Source of the DNA: JBPEXY01 sp052031065
GTDB taxonomy: Bacteria; Pseudomonadota; Gammaproteobacteria; Immundisolibacterales; Immundisolibacteraceae
Direction: 5' to 3'
DNA length: 21,311 nucleotides
NCBI GenBank assembly: GCA_052031065.1
Contig: JBPEXY010000284.1
Location: 1-21,311 of the forward strand
Positions 1-8,006 of this stretch are shown here, piece after piece. Below the pieces are notes generated by a model. That model saw only the letters and a program-made list of their open reading frames with translations. It did not search any database and was not told the origin of the DNA. A program made the translations under genes and the position numbers. Numbering within the stretch: the stretch's first letter is position 1; each line of letters starts with the position of its first letter.

Positions 1-1212
1 CATCTCGATGGTCCCCACTATCTTGGTGGGGTGGCGCTCGGCGGTACTGTGTTTAACCTGCTTTACTGGGGGTTTAATTTCCTGCGCATGGGCACCGGTG
101 GACTGGCAGCGCAGGCGTTTGGCGCAGACGATGCGCCCATGGTGCGTGCCACCCTGGTGCGCGGCATGATACTGGCGGTGCTACTCTCCCTGCTGCTTCT
201 CCTGCTTCGTCAACCCTTCATAGAGATGGCATTATGGCTTTTTGCGCCAGGAGCAGAGGTGGCAGAGCAGGCGCGGCGCTATTTTCTGATCCGCATCTGG
301 GCGACACCGGCAGCGCTGTGCAATTTCGTGCTGCTGGGCTGGTTTGTCGGTCTGCAAAATGTTCGCGCACCCTTCATGTTGTTGCTGTTGATCAACACCA
401 TCAACATCGCGCTGGATCTGACCCTGGCTGTCGGTCTGCGGATGGGTGTTGAGGGTGTCGCCCTGGCATCGGTGGTCGGAGAGTATTGCGGTCTGTTGCT
501 GGCTTTCTGTTTTAGTCGCCAGATGTTGCAGCGGTTTCCAGGCGGTTGGCAGTTGCGAAACCTGGTTGGCGATGGCGAATTTACCCGGCTGATTGCGATC
601 AACCACCCGCTTCTGGTGAGGACGCTGCTGCTGTTATCGGTGATCACCTTTATCAATGCCCGCAGCGCCCAGCTTGGTGACACGGTGATTGCTGCTACTG
701 CAGTGTTGATGAATTTTTATCTGCTCGCCGCTTTTGCGCTCGATGGGCTCGCCCATGCGGCCGAGGCGATGGCCGGGGAGGCGCTCGGCGCTCGCGACCG
801 GGACAGGTTTCTGTCGATAGTCAGGCTCGCCAATCTACAGGGAATGATTGCCGCAGCGGGGTTTGCCCTGGTCTATCTGATCGCCGGGCCGGTGTTTACT
901 CGCCTGCTGACCGATCTGGCCGAGGTACAGGCACTGGTGGCATCGCTGACCCCGTTGTTGGTGGCATTACCGCTCTGTTCCGCTAGCGCGTTCATTCTCG
1001 ATGGTATCTATACCGGTGCAACCTGGAGCCGGCAGATGCGTGACAGCATGGCTCTGAGCTGCTTTTTGGTCTTTGTCCCGGTCTGGTATCTGACTCAGTC
1101 AGCAACCATCGCCGGGTTGTGGCTCGCTTTCCTGCTTTTCAATGTGGCTCGAGGAGTCTTCCTGGGGTGGCTGCTCTGGCGGCGGATTCGTAACGGTCGG
1201 CTGATCTATTGA
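1..1212 (+). CDS. dinF: MATE-family exporter, DinF type (5' end cut by window edge)
   Basis: The reading frame is open from the first base of the window, so the start lies upstream; about 403 residues are present and roughly 45 N-terminal residues are missing compared with Escherichia coli DinF (about 459). The first residues (HLDGPHYLGGVALGG) match the end of the first conserved MATE region, and the LRMGTGGLAAQAFGA stretch and the closing WRRIRNG tail also resemble DinF. The rest is a run of hydrophobic segments, as expected for a 12-helix inner-membrane antiporter that expels organic cations or oxidants by exchange for protons or sodium. Substrate cannot be read from sequence. In E. coli dinF sits behind lexA and is SOS-induced; whether that holds here cannot be seen because the upstream DNA is outside the window. 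The 3' end overlaps the convergent gene ending at 1099 by 114 bp. Confidence 0.9.
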   Translation, partial: HLDGPHYLGGVALGGTVFNLLYWGFNFLRMGTGGLAAQAFGADDAPMVRATLVRGMILAVLLSLLLLLLRQPFIEMALWLFAPGAEVAEQARRYFLIRIWATPAALCNFVLLGWFVGLQNVRAPFMLLLLINTINIALDLTLAVGLRMGVEGVALASVVGEYCGLLLAFCFSRQMLQRFPGGWQLRNLVGDGEFTRLIAINHPLLVRTLLLLSVITFINARSAQLGDTVIAATAVLMNFYLLAAFALDGLAHAAEAMAGEALGARDRDRFLSIVRLANLQGMIAAAGFALVYLIAGPVFTRLLTDLAEVQALVASLTPLLVALPLCSASAFILDGIYTGATWSRQMRDSMALSCFLVFVPVWYLTQSATIAGLWLAFLLFNVARGVFLGWLLWRRIRNGRLIY

Positions 1213-1485
1213 ACTCTGCTGCTCACTCAGTTCCCAGGCAAACAGAATCACCTGGGCAACAGCCTTGTAAAGCGATTCAGGAACTTCATCTCCCAGTTCG
1301 ACCCGACTAAGCAGGCGGGTCAGCTGGGGGTCCTGGTAGAGGGGGATATGGTGCTGGCGGGCGATTTCAAGAATTTTTTCGCCGATATAACCGCTGCCTT
1401 TGGCAACCATACGAGGGGCGCTATCCTGACCCCGGTCATAGCCCAGTGCGACGACCTCGGCGGCTATTTCAGGTTTGGTTGCCAT
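1099..1485 (-). CDS. Stand-alone FlhB C-terminal-domain protein (FlhX/YlqH type)
   Basis: This 128-residue protein contains only the cytoplasmic C-terminal domain of the flagellar export-gate switch FlhB/YscU. The recognisable core runs from about residue 8 to 86: VALGYDRGQDSAPRMVAKG, then EKILEIARQHHIPLYQDP, then VELGDEVPESLYKAVAQVI. No transmembrane segments are present. The autocleavage site NPTH, which precedes this region in full FlhB, is replaced by KPEIAAE. Helicobacter FlhX and Bacillus YlqH are the known parallels; FlhX can stand in for a missing FlhB C-domain. It follows the FliK-like gene by 22 bp on the same strand, the same pairing as Bacillus ylqG-ylqH, so the two are probably co-transcribed. 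The last 37 residues form a Pro/Gln/Glu/Ser-rich tail encoded antisense to the end of dinF. The ATG at 1485 is the only sensible start. Function in export switching is inferred. Confidence 0.88.
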   Translation of the reverse strand: MATKPEIAAEVVALGYDRGQDSAPRMVAKGSGYIGEKILEIARQHHIPLYQDPQLTRLLSRVELGDEVPESLYKAVAQVILFAWELSEQQSSIDQPTVTNPPPEQPPQEDSSSHIEKQESEPQPGDGC

Positions 1486-1507
1486 TATCGTTGGTGAGCT
1501 CGGCCGT

Positions 1508-2752
1508 CTAGACCTGCAGATCGATCAGGGGCGCGGCAGGCGCCTGATTCTGTCCTGGCCCGTCGGTTGATATTTTTGTTGTTTGTGGGTTAATGACCCC
1601 AGCGGTCAGTCTTGGGGACTGATTTCCTGCTGCTGTCAGACGACCCGCAAGGTCATCGAATTGACTGGTAAGCAGCGCACGGACCTCGGCATTATCGGTT
1701 CGAAAATCGATCTGCAGATGTTGTTGATCGAGTCCGATAATCGCCTCCAGTTGGCCTAATAGCGGCAAATCAAAGCTCAGTTTTACCTGCCATCGATGTT
1801 CTGCCTCAGAGGCGGGGTTGTCGGGCTCATCGGCATTTTGATCACGGTTATTACCGTGCCGCTCATACTCTTCGATGTCTATAGTGACACTGCTTGCCCT
1901 GTCACCCTCTCTCAACACCAGGTCGGTGGAGAACTGTCTTTGCCCGCTTTCTTCACGAACGATGCTCAACTGCATCTGCTCGATTCGTGCCAGTGCACTT
2001 TCAGTAATTTCCCGTAGCTGGCGAATGGTCTGTGCCTGTTCGCCCAGCGGATTGTTGGTGTTGCTCAATCGTTGTAGTGTCTGTAACAACCTGGCTTTGA
2101 AATCATCTGCGGGGGCCCGTTGAGGGTGCTGTAGCAGCTGGTTTTCAAGTAGTACGCCGCTGTTGCTGAGCGCCTGCAACAGATGTTGGGGCTGTAGCAA
2201 ATTTCGGGGACGAACGCCCTGGCTTAGCAGAGGCTGAATCGCCTGCTGGGTGGCATTATCAAGCAAATGTAATGGCAGTTGGCCAACCCGAGGCATCAAC
2301 TGGTTGAGCGGCTGCTGGCGGGGTAGTGTGAAGCGCAGTGCCCTGTTGATTAGTTGTCTAACTGGGTCAGTTTGCGGCGGAAGGGTTTCTGCAGCTGAAT
2401 GCCGTGAGCTGACTGTCTGGTCCGTGTCAATCTTTAACATTAAACCCGGGCCGCTACGGTCAACCTGGGCGGTTAACAACTGTCCCGTGGCGAGGCTAAG
2501 CCGGCTGAAGGCTGCGATCTGCTGGTCAGCGACTCGCAGCAGGAAAAAATTGGGTTGTAGCTGAGCCTCTACCAACAGCGGAATCTGTGCTCCGTGTCGA
2601 ACCATACTCAGCGGAGCAGAGCTCTGCAGTGGAGAGAACCCCGGCGCCTGCGTTAATCGACCTGCCAGGGGGCGCTGGGCATGGAGCGCCTGCACCTGGT
2701 TGGATCGGTCGCCGCTTTGCAGGGCGATGGTCGACTGGGCGGTTGGAATCAT
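1508..2752 (-). CDS. fliK: FliK-like flagellar hook-length control protein
   Basis: From the ATG at 2752 the product is 414 residues. It has a long Gln/Leu/Pro-rich, low-conservation N-terminal part and a compact C-terminal domain at about residues 321-386 (LSFDLPLLGQLEAIIGL, then LQIDFRTDNAEVRALL, then LAGRLTAAG). The pattern of two beta strands, a helix and a final Leu-rich helix ending in xxG is typical of the Flg_hook domain that contacts FlhB and switches export from hook to filament subunits. The frame continues upstream to an ATG at 2917, but those 55 residues look unlike coding sequence and neither ATG has a clear Shine-Dalgarno, so 2752 is preferred without certainty. The FlhB C-domain gene follows 22 bp downstream, and the two products would be expected to interact. 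Because no other flagellar gene is in the window, this may be a second, FliK-related protein rather than the main ruler. Confidence 0.75.
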   Translation of the reverse strand: MIPTAQSTIALQSGDRSNQVQALHAQRPLAGRLTQAPGFSPLQSSAPLSMVRHGAQIPLLVEAQLQPNFFLLRVADQQIAAFSRLSLATGQLLTAQVDRSGPGLMLKIDTDQTVSSRHSAAETLPPQTDPVRQLINRALRFTLPRQQPLNQLMPRVGQLPLHLLDNATQQAIQPLLSQGVRPRNLLQPQHLLQALSNSGVLLENQLLQHPQRAPADDFKARLLQTLQRLSNTNNPLGEQAQTIRQLREITESALARIEQMQLSIVREESGQRQFSTDLVLREGDRASSVTIDIEEYERHGNNRDQNADEPDNPASEAEHRWQVKLSFDLPLLGQLEAIIGLDQQHLQIDFRTDNAEVRALLTSQFDDLAGRLTAAGNQSPRLTAGVINPQTTKISTDGPGQNQAPAAPLIDLQV

Positions 2753-3026
2753 TCTGCTGATATCGGCAGCTGCAGCGAAAACCTGAAGCCACGATAAGCT
2801 CACCAGCGGGGATTTATAGAGCCGAAAAGTAATTTCTAAGAGGGTTATCCGGTATCTGGCCCGGTAACCATTGAAATTGGTCGAATGATGGCTTGAATTT
2901 GTCTCTGTAGCCCTCATATGGCTGCAGAGTCAGCTAACAACGGTTAGCCGCTGGCGATTCGCTTTTTAAAGGGAGCGGCTCACCATCCGGCAGGCCGAAT
3001 CGGGAATAATTGGAGCAACCAGAAGC

Positions 3027-4946
3027 ATGAGCGATCAGATCGAAACCCGCGCATTTGAAACCGAAACCAGTCAGCTGTTACAGCTGATGATTCACTCTCT
3101 CTACAGCAATAAGGAGATTTTTCTGCGTGAGCTGATCTCCAACGCTTCCGATGCTCTCGACAAGCTCCGCTTTGAGAGCGTTAAAAACAGTGATCTGCTC
3201 GAAGGTGGCGGTGATCTGGTGATCCAGGTTGAGGTAGACCCGGAGAACAACCGGGTCGTAGTGCGAGACAACGGTATTGGTATGAGTCGTGAGGAAGTGG
3301 TTGCCAATCTCGGCACCATTGCCCGCTCCGGCACTGCAGAATTCACCCGTATGTTGGCAGAGAACAAGGAGGCGACGACTGACGCCAATCTCATCGGCCA
3401 GTTCGGGGTTGGCTTCTATTCCGCGTTTATCGTTGCCGATCAAGTCGAGGTAGTCAGCCGGCGAGCGGGGCTGAGCAGCGATCAAGGGGTGCGCTGGAGT
3501 TCTGCAGGTACGGGGGAATATACCCTCGAAACCATCGACCGGGAGCCGCGCGGTACCGAAATTACGCTGCACCTACGCGAAGATTGTGGTGAGTTTGCGG
3601 AGGAGTTCCGTATCGAAAGTACCATTCGGAAATACTCAGACCACATTACCTTTCCGGTGCAGATGCTTAAAAGCCCTCCGCCACCAATGCCTGCCGAAGG
3701 CGAAGAGGAGGCAGAGCCGGAACAACCGCAACCGGAATGGACTGCGATTAATAAGGCAACTGCACTCTGGACCCGTCCGCGTAAAGAGATTGCCGAAGAT
3801 GAGTATGATGAGTTCTATAAGCAGCTGAGTTATGACTTCGAAAAACCACTGACCCGGGTACATAGCCGGGTCGAGGGCAAGCAGGAATACACGGTTCTGC
3901 TCTATCTGCCCACCAATCCACCGTTTGACCTTTATGACCGTGACCGTCGCCACGGTATCAAACTCTATGTGAAACGTGTTTTTATCATGGATGACGCTGA
4001 GCACCTGATGCCGGCGTATCTGCGGTTCGTCAAGGGTGTAATCGATTCTGATGATCTGCCGCTGAACGTTTCCCGGGAAATACTCCAGGGTAACAAGCTG
4101 GTCGACTCCATCCGATCTGGTGCGACCCGAAAGGTGCTCGACTGCCTCAAAGAGCTCGCCACTAAAGAGCCGGAAAAATACCAGACCTTCTGGAATAACT
4201 TTGGCAAAGTACTTAAGGAGGGACTGGTTGACGATTTTGGCAACAAGGAGCGATTGGCCAAACTGCTGCGTTTTGCGACCACTCACGGCGCTAGCGATGA
4301 GCAGACGGTGACCCTGGACGATTACGTCGGTCGTATGGCCGAGAAGCAGGAGAAAATCTACTACATCACTGCTGACAGTTATGCCGCCGGCTCCAGTTCG
4401 CCGCATCTGGAGGTGTTCCGCAAACACGGCATTGAGGTGCTGCTGTTGACCGACCCTATTGACGAGTGGGTGGTTAACTCGCTGCCGGAGTATGAGGGCA
4501 AATCCCTGCAGTCGGTATCCAAAGGCGAGTTGGGACTGGATGAGCTCATCGGCGAAGAGTCTGCGGACGAGCAGAGCGAGTCAGATAAAGATGAAGAAGA
4601 ATCCTTTACCGACCAGATCAAGGAGGCGCTCGGCGACCAGGTGGAAGCGGTTCGCATTACCCGTCGCCTGACCGACTCCCCGGCTTGTCTGGTAAAAGGT
4701 GAACACGACATGAGTGCCCATATGGAGCGGATCATGAAGGCCGCAGGGCAGGGGGTTGAAGGTAGTCGTCCAATACTGGAAATTAATCTTGACCATAAAC
4801 TTCTGCAGCGCCTTAAGGGTGAGACCGCGGAGGATCTGTTTGCTGATCTTAGTCAGGTGATTTTCGAGCAGGCGCTACTCAGCGAAGGGGGACAGCTCGA
4901 CAACCCTGCAGCCTATGTTCAGCGGGTTAATCGACTTCTGGCCTGA
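3027..4946 (+). CDS. htpG: Hsp90-family molecular chaperone HtpG
   Basis: The 639-residue product matches bacterial Hsp90 throughout (E. coli HtpG is 624). The N-terminal ATPase domain shows ELISNASDALDKLRF at residues 36-49 with the catalytic Glu36 and Asn39, DNGIGM at 81-86 and the lid/G-box segment LIGQFGVGFYSAF at 122-134. A short Pro/Glu-rich charged linker at about 215-235 leads into the middle domain, recognisable by INKATALWTRP and PLNVSREILQ, the latter holding the conserved catalytic-loop arginine. The C-terminal dimerisation domain ends normally and lacks the eukaryotic MEEVD. It acts in the cytosol as a dimeric, ATP-driven folding and remodelling chaperone. The ATG is preceded by GGAG at about 3013 with somewhat long spacing. 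The gene is divergent from fliK across a short intergenic region and probably forms its own transcription unit; heat-shock control is likely for the family but the promoter is not clear here. Confidence 0.98.
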   Translation: MSDQIETRAFETETSQLLQLMIHSLYSNKEIFLRELISNASDALDKLRFESVKNSDLLEGGGDLVIQVEVDPENNRVVVRDNGIGMSREEVVANLGTIARSGTAEFTRMLAENKEATTDANLIGQFGVGFYSAFIVADQVEVVSRRAGLSSDQGVRWSSAGTGEYTLETIDREPRGTEITLHLREDCGEFAEEFRIESTIRKYSDHITFPVQMLKSPPPPMPAEGEEEAEPEQPQPEWTAINKATALWTRPRKEIAEDEYDEFYKQLSYDFEKPLTRVHSRVEGKQEYTVLLYLPTNPPFDLYDRDRRHGIKLYVKRVFIMDDAEHLMPAYLRFVKGVIDSDDLPLNVSREILQGNKLVDSIRSGATRKVLDCLKELATKEPEKYQTFWNNFGKVLKEGLVDDFGNKERLAKLLRFATTHGASDEQTVTLDDYVGRMAEKQEKIYYITADSYAAGSSSPHLEVFRKHGIEVLLLTDPIDEWVVNSLPEYEGKSLQSVSKGELGLDELIGEESADEQSESDKDEEESFTDQIKEALGDQVEAVRITRRLTDSPACLVKGEHDMSAHMERIMKAAGQGVEGSRPILEINLDHKLLQRLKGETAEDLFADLSQVIFEQALLSEGGQLDNPAAYVQRVNRLLA

Positions 4947-5107
4947 TCATCCGTTTCGTAACTCTTTGCGTTGCTGGCTCGTTGTTCAGTTGGTGATCCA
5001 GAAGCGGTTGATCCGTCACGACAGCTTGCAGATAACCGTCGTAGCGGGCTTCGGCGGATGATTTCAAGGTCAAATTTTTACGAGAACAGGCACTCAGTAG
5101 ATTAGCG

Positions 5108-5992
5108 ATGGACTGGCACAAAATCTCGGCGTCACTCGCTGACCAGCTTGGTGGCTCTGTCGAGATCCGAAAAGCAGATGTGGTCTCTGGCGGCGATATC
5201 AGCAGTGCCTTCCATCTGCTGACCGACTGTGCGGAGCTGTTTCTCAAGCTTAACTCATCCGACAAACTGGCCATGTTTGAGCTGGAAAGGTCGATGCTCA
5301 ACCAGCTTGCCAGTCATGGTGGTCTGCGCGTACCGACTCCTTATGGCTGCGGTGTTGCCGATGGCCTGGCGTATATCGTCATGGAATATATCCCTCTCAA
5401 GCCTGGCGACGATGCCAGTGCTGCCAGGCTCGGTACCGGCCTTGCCGGCCTTCATCAACACCATAGTGACCATTTCGGCTGGCCCCAGGAAGGGTACCTG
5501 GGGGTCAGCCGCCAACCCAATCAGGCGACCGATAAATGGGTCGAGTTCTGGCGTGATCAACGGCTTGGCTTTCAGCTTCGACTGGCGCAGCGCAATGGGT
5601 TACCGCCGGGAACGGTGGCCCGCCTGCAGTTATTGCTGGAATTATTGCCACAACTGTTCGCGGGATACAGGCCGGTGCCCTCGTTGCTCCATGGCGACCT
5701 CTGGCATGGGAACTGGGCAGTGGATGAGGCCGGCGCGCCGGTGATTTTTGATCCCGCCTGCTATTACGGCGATGCTGAAGCGGACCTGGCGCTTTGTGAG
5801 CTTTTCGGTGGGTTTTCGGAGTCGTTTTTTTCTGCTTACTGGCAACTGCAGGGACGTGACCCAGGCTACGAACTGCGCAGTCAGATCTATCAGCTCTACC
5901 ATCTACTCAACCATTTCAACCTGTTTGGCAGCCATTACGCCGGGCGGGCGAATGGTATGATTGAACGGATATTGGCCGAGGTGGGTCATTAG
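5108..5992 (+). CDS. Fructosamine/ketosamine-3-kinase family protein
   Basis: The 294-residue product has the aminoglycoside-phosphotransferase-like kinase fold of the fructosamine kinase family (E. coli YniA, human FN3K), which runs about 285-310 residues. Visible signatures are the glycine-rich region VVSGGDISSAF at 25-35, an ATP-binding lysine in LFLKLN (Lys47), the catalytic loop HGDLWHGN at 195-202 and the metal-binding loop FDPACYYGDAEAD at 214-226. Members phosphorylate sugar adducts on protein or small-molecule amines so that the adduct breaks down, a repair of glycation damage; the natural bacterial substrate is mostly unknown. The ATG at 5108 has no strong Shine-Dalgarno. The next gene begins within about 20-50 bp, so co-transcription is likely. 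The 161 bp after htpG hold no convincing terminator. Confidence 0.92.
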   Translation: MDWHKISASLADQLGGSVEIRKADVVSGGDISSAFHLLTDCAELFLKLNSSDKLAMFELERSMLNQLASHGGLRVPTPYGCGVADGLAYIVMEYIPLKPGDDASAARLGTGLAGLHQHHSDHFGWPQEGYLGVSRQPNQATDKWVEFWRDQRLGFQLRLAQRNGLPPGTVARLQLLLELLPQLFAGYRPVPSLLHGDLWHGNWAVDEAGAPVIFDPACYYGDAEADLALCELFGGFSESFFSAYWQLQGRDPGYELRSQIYQLYHLLNHFNLFGSHYAGRANGMIERILAEVGH

Positions 5993-6038
5993 CTCAGAGT
6001 GGCAGCAAATCGTGGCAGCGCAAGAGAATAACCAGCAG

Positions 6039-6626
6039 ATGGCGGAGCGAGTATTACGCGGGATGGCCAAATGGCCATCGGTTCCGTCGGTCTACAACTG
6101 GTTGCAACTGGACCGCCGCGGTCGCTGGCTGATGAAAAACAGCCTGGTCAGCCATCCGCTGCTGGTGGATTTCATCAATCAACACTATCTCCCGGCAGAT
6201 GACGGTAGTTACTATTTTCAGAACGGTCCGCAACGGGTGTTTGTTGAAATCCTTGCGGCCCCCTATGTGGTCTCGCTGGCCGGGGAACGACTGGTCACCC
6301 ATAACCACCGGGAGGTTGGTCAGATCAACGCCGCGATGATCAGCGAGGCGGGCGATATCTATTTACGGACCGACCTCGGGCCGAGCCTGGTGGATGATCG
6401 AAGTTTGGTCTATGTCGAGCAGTGGCTGCAGGCGGAAGGTGATCGGGAAGCAGCGCTCTCGCACCTGCTGGCGGGTGGATCAGACAGTCAGATACGTCTC
6501 TGTTGGGCGCAACTGCACGTTGATCTTCCGTTGCGGTTTGTTGCTGAAGCAGAACTGGAACAGGCATTGGGTTTTGTCGCCCGGCCTGCGCCGCCTGATG
6601 ACGGCCAGGAATACTGTGTTGAATAA
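6039..6626 (+). CDS. Conserved-looking protein of unknown function (possibly DUF2944-like)
   Basis: From the ATG at 6039 the protein is 195 residues, soluble in appearance, with no signal peptide or membrane segment. Its opening (MAERVLRGMAKWPSVPSVYNWLQLDRRGRWL) and the YYFQNGPQRVFVEI stretch look like a conserved proteobacterial family that I associate from memory with DUF2944; the family name is not verified. The frame continues upstream to a TTG at 5961 and a GTG at 6012, the former overlapping the kinase gene. ATG 6039 is chosen because an AAGAGA sequence precedes it and the recognisable region begins there. It sits between the fructosamine kinase gene and lolC on the same strand. I assign no function; the Trp/Arg-rich N-terminus and a PQRVFVEI-type strand suggest a small beta-rich fold, which is speculation. 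Confidence 0.75.
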   Translation: MAERVLRGMAKWPSVPSVYNWLQLDRRGRWLMKNSLVSHPLLVDFINQHYLPADDGSYYFQNGPQRVFVEILAAPYVVSLAGERLVTHNHREVGQINAAMISEAGDIYLRTDLGPSLVDDRSLVYVEQWLQAEGDREAALSHLLAGGSDSQIRLCWAQLHVDLPLRFVAEAELEQALGFVARPAPPDDGQEYCVE

Positions 6627-6722
6627 ATGCCTGCTAAGGAATGAAAATCCGTTTCCGCTGCTAGCCTCTGATTACAGTCCACGGCTTCATCTATCCCTTA
6701 ATCTGTTTCGATAACGCTACCT

Positions 6723-7967
6723 TTGTCTCTCCCCTATCCCCTGCGTATCAGTCTGCGCTACAGTCGTGCCGGACGTGGCAACCAGTTCATTGCCTTTATG
6801 GGCATCTCGTCGATGCTCGGCGTGGCGCTGGGGGTAACTGCGCTGATCACGGTGATATCGGTGATGAACGGTTACGAAACCGAACTGCGGCAACGCATTC
6901 TCGGTGTGGTCTCCCACGTCACCCTGTTTGGTACGCAGGGTGGGCTCCATGAGTGGTCCGACCGGCGTGTGCAGATAAGCGGGCTTGATGAGGTCAATGG
7001 CGTCGCACCGTTTATTGAACTGCAGGGTATGCTCAGCGCCAACGGTCGTAACAGTGCGGTCATGGCTCGGGGCGTGGAGCCCAATCTGGAATCTGAGGTA
7101 TCTGACTTTCCCGGTTATCTGCAATCCGGGACTCTGGGCCAGCTTCAGGGTGGCGGCTTTTCGGTTGTCCTCGGACGTGAACTGGCGGCGCAACTCGGTG
7201 TGGGGGTCGGAGACAAGGTGACCCTGTTACTGCCGCAGCTGTCGGTGACGCCGATAGGTGCGATGCCGCGTCTCAAGCGCTTTACGGTTGTGGATACTTT
7301 TCATGCCGGAATGCATGAATATGACAGTACTATCGCGCTAATCCATATCGATGATGCGGCTTTGCTGGTCCGTGCTGGAGAGTCGGTTCAGGGGCTGCGC
7401 GTACGCGTCGATGAACCCCTCAGGGCGCCCGTCGTTACCTACGAAATAGCGAGCCGCAATCCCGATCTGGTGGTGACCGACTGGACTCGTCAGCACCGTA
7501 ATTTTTTTCAGGCCGTGCGCACCGAAAAGACAATGATGTTTCTGATACTGTCGCTGATAGTGGCAGTCGCTGCGTTTAACATCGTCTCTGCACTGGTGAT
7601 GCTGGTGACTGAAAAGCAGGGCGATATCGCTATTCTCAGGACCATGGGGGCACGCCGCCGCGGGATTATTGCGCTGTTCATGGCACAGGGCATGACCATT
7701 GGCCTGGTCGGTACCCTGTTGGGTGTTGCCGGTGGGCTGGCTCTGGCCACAAATCTCGATCTGGTGGTGCCCTGGATAGAGGCGTTAATCGGCATCGACG
7801 TGTTTCCAGCTGATATCTACTACATCGCCGACCTGCCGTCTGAAGTCAGGGTGGCCGACGTAGTGGCAATTGTGATTGTTTCCGTCACCCTCTGTCTGTT
7901 GGCGACGCTTTATCCCGCCTGGCGCAGCAGTCGTCTGGAACCGGCTCAGGCGCTTCGGCATGAATAG
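6723..7967 (+). CDS. lolC: Lipoprotein-releasing ABC transporter permease, LolC/LolF type
   Basis: The 414-residue product is an inner-membrane permease that extracts mature outer-membrane lipoproteins and passes them to the periplasmic chaperone LolA. It shows the LolC/E N-terminus (LRISLRYSRAGRGNQF then SMLGVALGVTALITVISVMNG), a periplasmic MacB-like domain from about 48 to 268, and three C-terminal helices at about 272-296, 317-343 and 378-400 around the FtsX motif EKQGDIAILRTMGA. Residues 171-187 (PQLSVTPIGAMPRLKRF) correspond to the LolC Hook hairpin that binds LolA, placing it with LolC or the bifunctional LolF rather than LolE. The start must be the TTG at 6723: the frame is closed by TAA at 6699-6701 and no ATG or GTG occurs before the conserved N-terminus. 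lolD follows 39 bp downstream; no second permease gene is in the window. Confidence 0.93.
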   Translation: MSLPYPLRISLRYSRAGRGNQFIAFMGISSMLGVALGVTALITVISVMNGYETELRQRILGVVSHVTLFGTQGGLHEWSDRRVQISGLDEVNGVAPFIELQGMLSANGRNSAVMARGVEPNLESEVSDFPGYLQSGTLGQLQGGGFSVVLGRELAAQLGVGVGDKVTLLLPQLSVTPIGAMPRLKRFTVVDTFHAGMHEYDSTIALIHIDDAALLVRAGESVQGLRVRVDEPLRAPVVTYEIASRNPDLVVTDWTRQHRNFFQAVRTEKTMMFLILSLIVAVAAFNIVSALVMLVTEKQGDIAILRTMGARRRGIIALFMAQGMTIGLVGTLLGVAGGLALATNLDLVVPWIEALIGIDVFPADIYYIADLPSEVRVADVVAIVIVSVTLCLLATLYPAWRSSRLEPAQALRHE

Positions 7968-8006
7968 CCTGGTGATTGTGGAGGGGTTGGTGTTCAGGAG
8001 GTGTCA

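Noticed and set aside
3636..4427. 263-codon open frame on the minus strand inside htpG
   Set aside because: It lies wholly antisense to a clear Hsp90 gene, has no domain I recognise and no ribosome site; high-GC shadow frame.
4947..5061. Long-range inverted repeat TCATCCG/CGGATGA after htpG
   Set aside because: Seven to eight bp arms separated by about 100 nt, with no T run; likely chance, not a terminator.
4927..5301. 124-codon minus-strand frame spanning the htpG-kinase gap
   Set aside because: Its N-terminal half is antisense to the kinase gene and the remainder resembles no family; no ribosome site. The intergenic part looks mildly protein-like but is not enough.
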